From Salana multivorans (GTDB lineage: Bacteria > Actinomycetota > Actinomycetes > Actinomycetales > Beutenbergiaceae): a stretch of DNA of 64,000 nt. Of this stretch, positions 1 to 8,832 are shown piece after piece; the stretch's first letter is position 1; each line of letters starts with the position of its first letter. A program made the position numbers and the translations under genes. Below the pieces are notes generated by a model. The model was not told where the DNA came from. It did no database searches and saw nothing but the letters and a program-made list of their open reading frames with translations. The DNA lies in contig NZ_RKHQ01000001.1 in NCBI RefSeq assembly GCF_003751805.1, positions 1,612,001 through 1,676,000 of the forward strand, in the 5' to 3' direction.

Positions 1-91
1 CGTCGTCGTCGATCGTTCGAGAGAATGACGACGGCGGCGGCGTCGCGGCCGTCCCGCGGACCTCGACGACCTCACGACGGAGGGAGGGCAG

Positions 92-739
92 ATGGAGATC
101 CTGTTCGGCGAGTACGGCGGGCTGCTCCTGCGGGGGACGCTGCTGAGTCTCCAGCTCGCCCTCATCGGTTTCCTCGGGGCGATGGTGCTCGGCACGATCC
201 TGGCGATGTTCCGGGTCTCCCCGATCCCGCCCCTGCGCGCGTTCGGCGGGCTCTACGTCGAGTTCTTCCGCAACGTGCCGATGGTGACGCTCATGATCCT
301 CGTCGTGTACGGCCTCCCGTACGCGGGGGTCAACCTCGGCCAGTTCTGGTCGGTCATCGCCGCGATCATCACGGTCGGCGCGGCGTTCGCGTGCGAGACG
401 ATCCGGACCGGGATCAACGCGGTCTCCGCCGGCCAGGTCGAGGCCGCACGCGCGATCGGTCTCACGTTCTGGGGCATCTCCAAGGAGCTGGTCGTGCCGC
501 AGGCGGTGCGCTCCGTCATCAGCCCGCTCGTGACGCTCTTCATCGGGATCCTGCTCTCCTCCTCCCTCGCGGCCGTCGTCGGGATGCGCGAGCTGACCGC
601 CACCGCCGGGTACATCAACAACAAGGCGGCGCTCGGGCTGCTCACCTTCGGCGTCATCGCCGTCATCTACATGGTGATCTCGCTCGTCGCCGCGGGGATC
701 GGCATCCTGCTCGAGCGCCGGTTCCGGGTGCTGCGATGA
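92..739 (+). CDS. Amino-acid ABC transporter permease (GluC/HisQ type)
   Basis: A 215-residue inner-membrane permease of the polar amino-acid (PAAT/His-Glu-Gln) importer family. About five hydrophobic segments are visible. The EAA-type loop that contacts the ATPase is at about residues 120-150 (EAARAIGLTFWGISKELVVPQ). The length is normal for the family. The ATG at 92 has a strong ribosome site (GGAGGGAGGG) a few bases upstream. The next gene, 13 bases downstream, is a second permease of the same family, so the two probably form a heterodimeric channel like GluC/GluD. The ATP-binding and solute-binding subunits are not in the window and presumably lie to the left. The family call is firm; the substrate (glutamate, glutamine or another amino acid) is not determinable here. 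Confidence 0.9.
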   Translation: MEILFGEYGGLLLRGTLLSLQLALIGFLGAMVLGTILAMFRVSPIPPLRAFGGLYVEFFRNVPMVTLMILVVYGLPYAGVNLGQFWSVIAAIITVGAAFACETIRTGINAVSAGQVEAARAIGLTFWGISKELVVPQAVRSVISPLVTLFIGILLSSSLAAVVGMRELTATAGYINNKAALGLLTFGVIAVIYMVISLVAAGIGILLERRFRVLR

Positions 740-752
740 CGGGGGCCGAGCG

Positions 753-1604
753 ATGAGCGCGCACGCGCTGTTCGACGCGCCGGGGCCGCGGGGTCGGCTG
801 ACCATCCGCGTCGTCACCGGCCTCTCGGTGCTGCTCGCGGCCGGGCTGGCCGCCCTCGTCTACTGGCAGCTCTACCGGACCGGCCAGCTCGCGCCGTCGA
901 AGTGGCGCCCGTTCGCCATGCCGGGGACGATCGAGTACCTGCTCGACGGCCTGCGCGGCACCGCCGTCGCGGCCCTCGGCTCTGCCGTGCTGGCGCTGCC
1001 GGCCGGGCTGCTGCTCGCGCTCGGCCGCGTCTCCCGGCACCGCTGGCTGAGCTGGCCGTCCATCGCGTTCATCGAGGGCTTCCGGGCCGTGCCCGTCCTG
1101 CTCGTCATCTACGCGTTCATGTTCGCGCTGCCGCAGTACGGCATCAACCTCTCGCACTACTGGAAGCTCGTCACGCCGATCACGCTGTGCGCGGCCGCCG
1201 TGCTCGCCGAGGTGTTCCGCGCCGGGATGCTCGCCGTGCCGCGCGGGCAGAGCGAGGCGGCGCTCGCGCTCGGGCTGCGCGAGGGGGCGGTCAAGCGGAT
1301 CGTCGTGCTCCCGCAGGCGCTGCGCATGGTCGTGCCGGCGCTCGTCGCCCAGGCCGTCGTGGTCGTCAAGGACACCGCGTTCGGCTACGTCGTCTCCTAC
1401 CCCGAGCTCATGCAGTCCGGGAAGGTGCTGGTCGCCAACACGAACAACCTCGTGCAGACCTACCTCGTCATCACGGCCATCTACGTCGTGGTCAACGTGC
1501 TCATCTCGCTCCTCGCGCAGCGCCTGGAGATGTGGCTCAACCGGCGCGGCGGCCGCGGATCGACGTCGATCCTGGCGAAGGCCCGCCGCTCGACGATCCA
1601 GTAG
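753..1604 (+). CDS. Amino-acid ABC transporter permease (GluD type)
   Basis: A 283-residue membrane protein, the second permease of the amino-acid importer begun by the preceding gene. A first membrane helix at about residues 20-42 is followed by an extracytoplasmic stretch and then the conserved permease core. The EAA loop sits at about 165-195 (SEAALALGLREGAVKRIVVLPQ), and VKDTAFGYVVSYPEL follows, as is usual for the family. The basic C-terminal tail is longer than in the partner. The ATG is 13 bases after the previous stop, which suggests translational coupling. No binding protein or ATPase follows; instead a long repeat array begins about 40 bases after the stop, so this is the operon end. 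Confidence 0.9.
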   Translation: MSAHALFDAPGPRGRLTIRVVTGLSVLLAAGLAALVYWQLYRTGQLAPSKWRPFAMPGTIEYLLDGLRGTAVAALGSAVLALPAGLLLALGRVSRHRWLSWPSIAFIEGFRAVPVLLVIYAFMFALPQYGINLSHYWKLVTPITLCAAAVLAEVFRAGMLAVPRGQSEAALALGLREGAVKRIVVLPQALRMVVPALVAQAVVVVKDTAFGYVVSYPELMQSGKVLVANTNNLVQTYLVITAIYVVVNVLISLLAQRLEMWLNRRGGRGSTSILAKARRSTIQ

Positions 1605-1645
1605 CCCCGAGCCCGGCCGGGCGCAGCGTGGCCCTCGCGACGACG

Positions 1646-2215
1646 GTGTCCACCGTGGAGCCGGGTGCTTAGCCGGATCCGGTTGGTAGGTGGCCACGGC
1701 GCGAGCGGTGTCCACCGTGGGGCCGGGTGCGCGGCCGGATCCGGTTGGCCGGGGGCCACGGCGCGAGCGGTGTCCACGGGTGCGCGGTGTCCACCGTGGA
1801 GCCGGGCGCGCGGTCAGTCCCGGTTGGTGGGTGGCCATGGCGCGAGCGGTGTCCACCGTGGGGCCGGGTGCCGTGCCCGAGCCGGTTGGTCGGTGGCCAC
1901 GGCGGGAGCGGTGTCCACGGTGGAGCCGAGTGCTCGGCGGATCCGGCTGGTAGGTGGCCACGGCTGTGGGCTGCGTCCGCCGGTGCGCGGTGTCCACCGT
2001 GGAGCCGGGTGCGCCGCCGGATCCGGTTGCTACGTGGCCACGGCGGGAGCGATGTCCACCATGGGGCCGGGTGCCCTGGCCGAGCGGGTTGGTAGGTGGC
2101 CACGGCCGGGGGTCGCGTCTGCCGGTGTGCGGTGTCCACGGTGGGGCCGGGCGTGCGGTCAGTCCCGGTTGGTGGGTGGCCACGGCGAGCGCGATGTCCT
2201 CCGTCGAGCCGGCTA
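1646..2215. repeat. Tandem array of ~62-bp GC-rich units
   Basis: About nine diverged copies of one unit fill most of the gap between the amino-acid permeases and the thiamine operon. The marker GTGTCCAC recurs at about 1646, 1709, 1770, 1787, 1849, 1911, 1990, 2131 and 2194, with GATGTCCACC at about 2051. Spacings are 62-63 bp, or 79 bp where a 17-bp piece (compare GTGTCCACGGGTGCGCG at 1770) is added. A typical unit carries three small palindromes: TCCAC-N-GTGGA, CCGGATCCGG and GTGGCCAC. Open frames across it on both strands are long only because of the base composition and show no family resemblance. I see no gene here. Its function is unknown; it is not CRISPR-like, because there are no unique spacers. 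Confidence 0.85.
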
Positions 2216-2273
2216 CGGCGGGCCACTCGACTTCCGGCGCGCAGGACCGGCGGGTAGGCTGGTCCCGAACGAA

Positions 2274-2369
2274 ACGACAGGGGAGCGCTGCCACCAAGGT
2301 GAGCGCTGAGAGTGCGGGAAGCCGCAGACCCTCGAACCTGCTCCGGTTAGCACCGGCGAAGGAAGTCGG
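2274..2369 (+). promoter_or_regulatory. TPP riboswitch (THI element)
   Basis: The segment has the conserved landmarks of a thiamine-pyrophosphate aptamer in order: ACAGGGGAGC, GCTGAGAGTGCGG, GCAGACCCTCGAACCTG, then CCGGTTAGCACCGGCGAAGGAA. Closing strands CGAC and GTCG can form helix P1. A possible -10 (TAGGCT) lies at 2255-2260, so transcription would begin just before the aptamer. The gene downstream encodes a thiamine-type binding protein, which agrees with control by TPP. The motif match is strong; the exact ends of P1 are approximate. Confidence 0.93.
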
Positions 2370-2416
2370 GATCTCTCTCCGTCGTGCACCTCGGCGAGCC
2401 GGGGCGCACGACGGAC

Positions 2417-2436
2417 CCTCCCACACCACCGGGAGG
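2417..2436 (+). promoter_or_regulatory. Ribosome-site-sequestering hairpin of the TPP riboswitch
   Basis: CCTCCC (2417-2422) is exactly complementary to GGGAGG (2431-2436), which is the ribosome binding site of thiB, with an eight-base loop and the ATG at 2442. A second hairpin lies just upstream, with arms CCGTCGTGC (2379-2387) and GCACGACGG (2406-2414). No U-run follows either hairpin. The likely expression platform is therefore blocked translation rather than transcription termination. The pairing is seen directly; the mechanism is inferred. Confidence 0.55.
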
Positions 2437-2441
2437 ACACC

Positions 2442-3593
2442 ATGACCACCACACGAACCACCCGCCGCCGCGCAACCGGCCGCACCACCGGCGCCGCCCT
2501 CGGCGCCCTCGGCGCAACCCTCGCCCTCGCGGCCTGCTCGCTCTCGTCGCCGAGCCCCTCCGTCACGACCGAGACCTCCGACACCCCGGGATCCACTGCG
2601 ACCGACGGCACCGGAACCGCGGCGCCGGCCTCGTCGATCACGCTCGTCACGCACGACTCCTTCAACGTGAGCCAGGACGTCCTCGACGCGTTCACCGCCG
2701 AGACGGGCATCTCGGTCACGATGGTCGCGCCCGGCGACGGGGGAGCCCTCGTCAACCAGCTCGTCCTCACCAAGGACTCGCCGCTGGGCGACGTCGTCTT
2801 CGGCGTCGACAACACCTTCGCGACCCGCGCGATCGACGAGGGCGTGTTCGAGCCCTACACGTCGGCCGCGCTGCCCGCGAGCGCGGAGCAGTACCTCCTC
2901 GGCGACGCCCTGACGCCGATCGACTTCTCCGACGTCTGCCTCAACGTCGACCTCGACTGGTACGAGGAGAACGGCCAGACGCCGCCGGCGACGTTCGACG
3001 ACCTCGTCCTGCCCGAGTACGCGGGTCAGACGGTCGTGACGAACCCGGCGACGTCCTCGCCCGGCCTCGCGCTCCTCGCCGCGACCGTCGGCGCGTTCGG
3101 CGAGGCCACGTCCGACGGCACGGGCGGCTGGATCGAGTACTGGGAGAAGCTGCGCGACAACGACGTGCTCGTCGTCGACGGCTGGTCCGACGCCTACTAC
3201 GTCGACTTCTCGGGCGGGGGCGGCGACGGCACGCGTCCCGTCGTCCTCTCCTACGCGTCCTCCCCGCCGTTCACGGTCGGCGACGACGGCACCGCCCGGA
3301 CCGCGGCGCTGCTCGACACCTGCTTCCGCCAGGTCGAGTACGCCGGCGTCATCGCGGGCGCCGCGAACCCCGAGGGCGCGAGGGCGTTCATCGACTTCAT
3401 GCTCTCGCCGGAGTTCCAGGCCGACGTGCCCGGGCAGATGTACGTCTACCCGGTGGACTCGAGCGTCGAGCTGCCGGCCGACTGGGCCCGGTTCGCGCCG
3501 CTCGCGCCCTCGCCGTGGACGGTGCCGGCCGAGGACATCGCCGCGCACCGCTCGGACTGGATCGACCTGTGGGCCAGCAAGCTCCTGGCCTGA
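2442..3593 (+). CDS. thiB: Thiamine ABC transporter substrate-binding lipoprotein
   Basis: A 383-residue lipoprotein. The twin-arginine-rich N-terminus leads to a hydrophobic stretch and a lipobox ending in LAAC (Cys32), so it is anchored to the outer face of the membrane. The mature part begins with ITLVTHDSFNVSQDVLDAFTAETGI, characteristic of TbpA/ThiB proteins, and keeps the long periplasmic-binding-protein type 2 fold (for example LGDVVFGVDNTF and GWIEYWEKLRDNDVLVVDGWSDAYY). It captures thiamine or its phosphates and delivers them to ThiP/ThiQ. The ATG has a GGGAGG ribosome site that is also part of the riboswitch hairpin. It heads a three-gene operon with tight overlaps. Confidence 0.92.
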   Translation: MTTTRTTRRRATGRTTGAALGALGATLALAACSLSSPSPSVTTETSDTPGSTATDGTGTAAPASSITLVTHDSFNVSQDVLDAFTAETGISVTMVAPGDGGALVNQLVLTKDSPLGDVVFGVDNTFATRAIDEGVFEPYTSAALPASAEQYLLGDALTPIDFSDVCLNVDLDWYEENGQTPPATFDDLVLPEYAGQTVVTNPATSSPGLALLAATVGAFGEATSDGTGGWIEYWEKLRDNDVLVVDGWSDAYYVDFSGGGGDGTRPVVLSYASSPPFTVGDDGTARTAALLDTCFRQVEYAGVIAGAANPEGARAFIDFMLSPEFQADVPGQMYVYPVDSSVELPADWARFAPLAPSPWTVPAEDIAAHRSDWIDLWASKLLA

Positions 3594-5362
3594 CCCGCCG
3601 CGGCCCCGGGGCACGCGCCCCGGGGCCCAGCGGGTCGACCCCGACGCGGCCGGGCGCACCGGCGCCCGCCGTCCCGGCCGCCGAGCGCGCCTGGACGGCG
3701 TGGCGGCGCGCCATGTGGACGCTGGCCGTCGTCGTCCCGCTCGTCTTCCTCGCCGCGTTCTTCGCCTATCCGGTGGCGGCGATCGTCGCGCGCGGCTTCG
3801 TCGCGAACGGCGCGCTCGACCTCGGCGGCTTCGCCGACGTCCTGGGCGACCCGCGGACCTGGCGGGTCGTGGCGCACACCCTCGAGCAGGCCGTCGCCGG
3901 GACGGTGCTCGCCGTCGTGCTCGCGGTCCCGGGCGCCTACGTGCTCTACCGGTGCTCCTGGCCGGGGCGCGGCCTCGTCCGGGGGCTGGTCGCGGTGCCG
4001 TTCGTGCTGCCGAGCGTCGTGGTCGGGGTCGCGTTCCGCGCGCTGCTCGCCTCGCACGGTCCGCTCGGCTTCCTCGGCCTCGACCGGTCGTTCCCGGCGA
4101 TCGTCGCCGCGCTGGTCTTCTTCAACTACGGGCTCGCGGTCCGGCTCATCGGGACCGTCTGGGAGCGGCTCGACCCGCGGACCGAGCAGGCGGCCCGCAC
4201 GCTCGGCGCCTCCCCGGCCCGCGCGTTCCTCACCGTGACGCTGCCCGCGCTCGGCCCCGCGATCGCCTCGGCCGCGTCGCTCGTCTTCCTGTTCTGCGCG
4301 ACGGCGTTCGCGGTCGTGCTCGTGCTCGGCGGCCAGCGCTACGCGACGGTCGAGGTGGAGATCTGGCTGCGGACCACCCAGTTCCTCGACCTGCGGACCG
4401 CCTCCGTGCTGAGCGTGATCCAGCTCGTCGTCGTCGCGGTCGCGCTGTGGGTATCGGCGCGGGCGCGCTCCCGCGGTGAGCGGGCGCTGCGGCTCGTCGA
4501 GGCCGGCCGCGCCGTCCGCCCCCTGCGCCCGCTCCGCTCTCCGGTCGACGCCGCCACCGCGGCGCTCACGGCTCTCGTCGTCGCCCTGGTCGCGCTGCCG
4601 CTGCTCACGCTCGTCGTCCGCTCGTTCCGCCGGGACGGCGCGTGGACGCTGGCCAACTACGCCGCGCTGTCCGGCACGGGTCGGGCCGGCGGCGGGGGCA
4701 GCGCGCTCACCGTGAGCGTGTGGGCCGCCGCGCAGAACTCGCTGCGGATCGCGGTCGACGCGACGCTGCTCGCGCTCGTCGTCGGGATCACGCTCTCGCT
4801 CGTCCTGTCCCGGCGCCCCCGCCGGCCGTTCGCCCGACGCGCCATCGGGGCGCTCGACTCGGCCGTCATGCTGCCGCTCGGCGTGTCGGCGGTGACGGTC
4901 GGGTTCGGGTTCCTCATCGCGCTCGACCGCCCGCCCCTCGACCTGCGCAGCTCGCTCGTGCTCATCCCGATCGCCCAGGCGATGGTCGCGATCCCGCTGG
5001 TCGTCCGCACGATCCTGCCGGTGCTCCGGGCGATCGACCCCCGCCTGCGCCAGGCGGCCGCGGTGCTCGGCGCGGCGCCGGGTCGGGTGCTGGCCACCGT
5101 CGACCTGCCGCTGGCGCTGCGCTCGATCGGGCTCGCTGCCGGCTTCGCGTTCGCGGTCTCGCTGGGCGAGTTCGGCGCGACGTCTTTCCTCGCCCGCCCC
5201 GACCGCCCGACGCTGCCGGTCGTGATCTTCCGGCTGCTCGGCCGACCGGGCGAGGGCAACTACGAGATGGCGGTCGCGGCGTCGGTCGTGCTCGCCGTCG
5301 TCGTCGGTGTCGTCATGACGACGGCGGAGCGCCTGCGCCCCGCCGGGACGGGAGACCTGTGA
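3569..5362 (+). CDS. thiP: Thiamine ABC transporter permease (two-domain)
   Basis: A fused double permease of the ThiP/FbpB type. Two homologous membrane halves each carry an EAA loop: RTEQAARTLGASPARAFLTVTLP in the first half and RLRQAAAVLGAAPGRVLATVDLP in the second. Start choice is uncertain. The GTG at 3569, which overlaps the end of thiB, gives 597 residues with a proline-rich N-terminus ending in AERAWTAWRRAM just before the first helix. The in-frame ATG at 3713 gives 549 residues, close to the usual length of about 540, but has no clear ribosome site. I prefer the upstream start because the basic residues fit the cytoplasmic flank of helix 1. The gene ends in a GTGA overlap with thiQ. 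Confidence 0.88.
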   Translation: MGQQAPGLTRRGPGARAPGPSGSTPTRPGAPAPAVPAAERAWTAWRRAMWTLAVVVPLVFLAAFFAYPVAAIVARGFVANGALDLGGFADVLGDPRTWRVVAHTLEQAVAGTVLAVVLAVPGAYVLYRCSWPGRGLVRGLVAVPFVLPSVVVGVAFRALLASHGPLGFLGLDRSFPAIVAALVFFNYGLAVRLIGTVWERLDPRTEQAARTLGASPARAFLTVTLPALGPAIASAASLVFLFCATAFAVVLVLGGQRYATVEVEIWLRTTQFLDLRTASVLSVIQLVVVAVALWVSARARSRGERALRLVEAGRAVRPLRPLRSPVDAATAALTALVVALVALPLLTLVVRSFRRDGAWTLANYAALSGTGRAGGGGSALTVSVWAAAQNSLRIAVDATLLALVVGITLSLVLSRRPRRPFARRAIGALDSAVMLPLGVSAVTVGFGFLIALDRPPLDLRSSLVLIPIAQAMVAIPLVVRTILPVLRAIDPRLRQAAAVLGAAPGRVLATVDLPLALRSIGLAAGFAFAVSLGEFGATSFLARPDRPTLPVVIFRLLGRPGEGNYEMAVAASVVLAVVVGVVMTTAERLRPAGTGDL

Positions 5363-6138
5363 GGAACGACGTCGAGGCCACCGCGCCGCGCCCGGACCGG
5401 ATGGGCTCCGGGCTGCGGGTCGAGGACGCCACCGTGCGCTACCCGGGTCGGACGGCCTCGACGCTCGCGGTTGACGACGTCACCCTTGGTGTCGAGGCCG
5501 GGGAGGTGCTCGCGCTGCTCGGCCCCTCGGGGTGCGGCAAGTCCTCGCTGCTGCGGGCCGTCGCGGGCCTCGAGCCGATGGCGGCCGGGCGCGTCCTGTG
5601 GGGCGGCGTCGACCTGACGCGGGTGCCCGTGCACCGCCGCGGGTTCGGGCTCATGTTCCAGGACGGTCAGCTCTTCCCGCACCGCGACGTCGCCGGGAAC
5701 GTCGCGTACGGGCTGCGGGGGACGTCGTTCGGCGCCACGCGCGCGTCGCGCGCGGAGCGCGTCGCGGAGATGCTCGACCTGGTCGGGCTCGACGGGTTCG
5801 GGGCGCGCTCGATCTCGACGCTGTCGGGCGGGCAGGCGCAGCGGGTCGCGCTGGCGCGCGCGCTCGCCCCCCAGCCGCGGCTGCTCCTGCTGGACGAGCC
5901 GCTGTCCTCGCTCGACCGGCGCCTGCGCGAGGAGCTCGCCGTCGACGTCGCCCGCGTCCTGCGCGAGGCCGGGACGATGGCCCTCTACGTGACCCACGAC
6001 CACGACGAGGCGTTCGCCGTCGCCGACCGCGTCGCCGTGATGATCGACGGGCGGGTGCGCCGCGTCGCCGGCCCGGCCGAGCTCGTCGCCGACCCCGGTG
6101 ACGCCGAGGTCGCGGAGTTCCTCGGCCTCGGGTCGTAG
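5359..6138 (+). CDS. thiQ: Thiamine ABC transporter ATP-binding protein
   Basis: A 259-residue ABC ATPase that powers thiamine uptake. Visible motifs are Walker A GPSGCGKSS (about 55-63), Q-loop FQDGQLFPH (about 100-108), signature LSGGQ (155-159), Walker B LLLLDEP (about 175-181) and the switch histidine in VTHDHDEAF (His213). The GTG start at 5359 overlaps the thiP stop (GTGA) and has GGGAG upstream, so the two are translationally coupled. Co-transcription with thiB and thiP under the TPP riboswitch supports the substrate. It converges with the LuxR-type gene; the 24 bases between the stop codons are GC-rich and partly self-complementary. Confidence 0.92.
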   Translation: MRNDVEATAPRPDRMGSGLRVEDATVRYPGRTASTLAVDDVTLGVEAGEVLALLGPSGCGKSSLLRAVAGLEPMAAGRVLWGGVDLTRVPVHRRGFGLMFQDGQLFPHRDVAGNVAYGLRGTSFGATRASRAERVAEMLDLVGLDGFGARSISTLSGGQAQRVALARALAPQPRLLLLDEPLSSLDRRLREELAVDVARVLREAGTMALYVTHDHDEAFAVADRVAVMIDGRVRRVAGPAELVADPGDAEVAEFLGLGS

Positions 6139-6162
6139 CCGGCGCCGAGCGGCGCGGCCGGG

Positions 6163-8832
6163 CTAGAGGAGCTCGAGGTCGCGGGCGCGGCGCAGCGCCT
6201 CCTCCCGCGTGCTCGCCCCGAGCTTGCGGTACAGGCTGCGCTGCTGGCTCTTCACGGTGTTGACCGAGACGCCGAGGACGTCGGCCGTCGCTCGCGTGCT
6301 CGACCCGCGCGCCAGCTCGTGCAGCACGATCGTCTCGCGCGGCGTGAGGTCGGTCGACGTCGTCGCCCCCGCCTCGAGCATGGCGGGGAAGGGCGTGTCG
6401 AGGTTGTCCGGCGCGCCCCCGGGCAGCAGGCCCTCGAGCAGCCGGCGGTCGGCGGCCGTGAGTGCCAGCCACATCCGCCGCGACCCGCTCTCCCGGGTCA
6501 GCGCGACGGCGCTGCCGACCTGCCGGCGCGCCGCGTCGCGGTTGCCGGTCCGGGTCGCGAGCACCGCGTCGAGCAGGTGCGTGAGGATGCGCAGCGCGAC
6601 CTGGGAGTGGAGCACCGGCCCGTCGGCCGCCGTCGCCGGGGGACGGGGGCGCGCCGCCTCCAGCATGAGGGTGTCGGCGAGGGAGAGGTGACCCGTGGCC
6701 ACGAGCGCGGCTGCGCGCAGGAGCAGGGCGAACGTGTCGTGGTCGGCGGTGCTCTCGCCGAGCATCTCGACGGGGGCGCCGGCCGCGGACAGTGGACCGC
6801 CGAGGGCCGCCCGCACCATGGTCCGGACGGCGCGGATCCGCTCGACCCAGGTCACGGAGACGAGCCGCGCGTTCGGTGCCATGAGCGCGCGGTCGAGCAC
6901 GGCCTGGGCCTCGGTGAGCTCGCCTGCGTAGGCCGCGCGCGTGGCGAGCGAGATCGCCTCGAGCCCGGCGAGCTCCTCGAACCGCTGGGGGATCGCGAGC
7001 AGGAGGTCCTGCGCCTCGTCGTACCCCTCGCGGTCGTCGCGCTCCATCGCGATGATCGCGCGGGTGTCGAGCAGGATGCGGGCCGCGTAGCGTCCCAGGG
7101 CGAGGACGTCCGGCGGCCGCGTCGGGAGGTCGCGGACGAACGTGTCGGCGATCTCGACCTCGCCGGCCCAGACGAGGACCAGCGCGCGCAGCAGGCGGGT
7201 GAGCAGCTCCGACGGCGTGCCGGGGCGCTCGTTCGCGTGCGCCTCCTCGAGCAGCTCCAGCGCGCGCGGGGTGTCGCCCGAGATGAACGACGCGGTCGCG
7301 ATGTTGCGCAGCAGGAACCCGGCGCCCTGGACCTCGATGCCCGCGGCCCGCGCCTCCCGCAGCGAGTCGAGCGCGGTGGTCGCCGCCTCCTGCGCCCGGG
7401 CGTGGTCGCCGAGGAAGCGCAGGGCCATCGACTTGACGGTGGAGAGGTAGCAGCGCTCTCCCGGGTCGGACGGGTTGAGCAGGGCGACCGACCGCGCGGC
7501 GACGTCGAACATCCGCGGCGCGAGATGACCGCGGGTCGGGTGCTGACGCAGCGCGAAGCCGAGCGTCAGCGCGAGGCTCGGGTACCCCTCGAGCTGCCAC
7601 TCCTCGACGCCGAGCGCGATGTCCGACAGCGCCACCATGTCGGCGTCGCGCAGGTACAGCCAGCCGGCGCGGCAGGCGCGGTCGAGCAGCGCGGGGTCCT
7701 GCGCCTCGAGGGCAGCGAGGCCGGCGACGCCGAACGCCCCGGTCGCCAGCGCCGCCGCGACGACGTCGTGGGTCAGCCGCGCGTGCAGGTCCGGGTCGTT
7801 CGTCCGCAGGTGGGTGTGCAGCACGGCGCGGAACGGGGCGAGCACCTCGAACAGGTCGGGACCGGTGGCCGCGAGACCGCCCGTGCGCCAGAACCCGAGC
7901 CCAAGCTCCTCGGCGTGGTCGATCAGGTCGCGTCCCGACCGGTCGAGCCGCTCGGCCGCCCCGGCGTCCTCCCCGTCGTCCGCCGCGGGCGGGCGCAGGG
8001 CGCGCACGAGGTCGGCGAGCTCGACCGTGAGGTGGCCCGGGACGGCCAGTCGGCTCAGCATCGCGAGCTCGGCCGGCGTCGCGGCGTTGCCGAGCACCTC
8101 GAGCGCTGCCTCGTCGGCGAGCGCCCGCAGCCGCTCGGGCGGGACGGCCCCGGGGTGCTGACCGTGATCGGCGAGGGCGAGCAGGAGGAGGCGCATCGTC
8201 AGCGCGTGCCCGCCGGTGTGCAGCGCGAGCCGGCGGGTGGTCTCCGGCGACGGCGTCCGGTCGGGCAGCAGCACCGCGATGTCCTCGGCGGTCAGGGCGA
8301 GGTCGGGTCCGACGAGCGCGACGGGCACGCGGACGCGCGCCGAGCGGCCCTCGAGCTGGAGGGCGCGTCGCGTCGTCACGATCACGCGGAGTCCGGCGAC
8401 GCTCGTCACGAGCTCCAGCACGTCGCTCGCGAGCCGCGGGTCACGGGCCCGGTCGAGGGAGTCGAGCACGATCGTCACCGGCGGCTCGCCCGCCCGCAGC
8501 GCGACGGTCAGCCGGGCCAGCGCGTCCCGCGGGCCGCCGGCGGCCCCGGCTGCGTCGGTCGGCTCGGCACCGTCGCCCGTCAGGTCGGCGAGCACCGCGG
8601 CCCAGGTCTGCTCGGCGTCGTCGTCGGCGTGCACCTCTCGCCAGACGACGACGCGTCCCGCCGCCGCGTCCTCCCGCGCGGCGAGCGTGGCGAGGACGGT
8701 CTTGCCGCTCCCGAGCGGGCCGCGCACGACGGACAGTCGGGCGTCCCCGCGCAACCGAGCCACGAGCGAGGCCCGCGGCGCGAGCGGGTCGGGGGGCAGG
8801 GGGAGTCGAGCAGGGTCGGTGAGCCGCGACAT
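6163..8832 (-). CDS. Large LuxR-family ATPase transcriptional regulator (MalT/LAL type)
   Basis: An 889-residue regulator. An N-terminal AAA-type nucleotide-binding domain has Walker A GPLGSGKT (38-45) and a Walker-B-like strand TIVLDSLDRARD near residue 130. A long helical, TPR-like middle follows. The C-terminal LuxR HTH is at about 827-889 (LTPRETIVLHELARGSSTRATADVLGVS...VNTVKSQQRSLYRKLG). This is the layout of MalT and of 'large ATP-binding LuxR' activators, which sense an inducer through the middle region. The ATG at 8832 was chosen because GAGGG precedes it and the ATPase domain begins soon after. A possible -10 (TAGGTT, reverse strand) is at 8868-8873. It is divergent from the 9024-10630 transporter pair, its most likely target; the inducer is unknown. 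Confidence 0.85.
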   Translation of the reverse strand: MSRLTDPARLPLPPDPLAPRASLVARLRGDARLSVVRGPLGSGKTVLATLAAREDAAAGRVVVWREVHADDDAEQTWAAVLADLTGDGAEPTDAAGAAGGPRDALARLTVALRAGEPPVTIVLDSLDRARDPRLASDVLELVTSVAGLRVIVTTRRALQLEGRSARVRVPVALVGPDLALTAEDIAVLLPDRTPSPETTRRLALHTGGHALTMRLLLLALADHGQHPGAVPPERLRALADEAALEVLGNAATPAELAMLSRLAVPGHLTVELADLVRALRPPAADDGEDAGAAERLDRSGRDLIDHAEELGLGFWRTGGLAATGPDLFEVLAPFRAVLHTHLRTNDPDLHARLTHDVVAAALATGAFGVAGLAALEAQDPALLDRACRAGWLYLRDADMVALSDIALGVEEWQLEGYPSLALTLGFALRQHPTRGHLAPRMFDVAARSVALLNPSDPGERCYLSTVKSMALRFLGDHARAQEAATTALDSLREARAAGIEVQGAGFLLRNIATASFISGDTPRALELLEEAHANERPGTPSELLTRLLRALVLVWAGEVEIADTFVRDLPTRPPDVLALGRYAARILLDTRAIIAMERDDREGYDEAQDLLLAIPQRFEELAGLEAISLATRAAYAGELTEAQAVLDRALMAPNARLVSVTWVERIRAVRTMVRAALGGPLSAAGAPVEMLGESTADHDTFALLLRAAALVATGHLSLADTLMLEAARPRPPATAADGPVLHSQVALRILTHLLDAVLATRTGNRDAARRQVGSAVALTRESGSRRMWLALTAADRRLLEGLLPGGAPDNLDTPFPAMLEAGATTSTDLTPRETIVLHELARGSSTRATADVLGVSVNTVKSQQRSLYRKLGASTREEALRRARDLELL

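Noticed and set aside
2-28. Tail of an upstream coding sequence ending in TGA at 26-28
   Set aside because: Only eight codons are visible (VVVDRSRE), too few to support a gene call, although a transporter subunit upstream is expected.
1646-2215. Possible CRISPR array
   Set aside because: The whole 62-bp unit repeats; there are no unique spacers and no cas genes.
663-3659. Open frame of 998 codons on the minus strand over the repeat array and thiB
   Set aside because: Arginine/glycine/proline-rich with no domain. It exists because stop codons are rare on the antisense of GC-rich genes, and thiB and the second permease on the plus strand are clearly real.
6139-6162. Bidirectional terminator between thiQ and the LuxR-type gene
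   Set aside because: The bases are GC-rich and partly self-complementary but no stem of convincing length without mismatches can be drawn.
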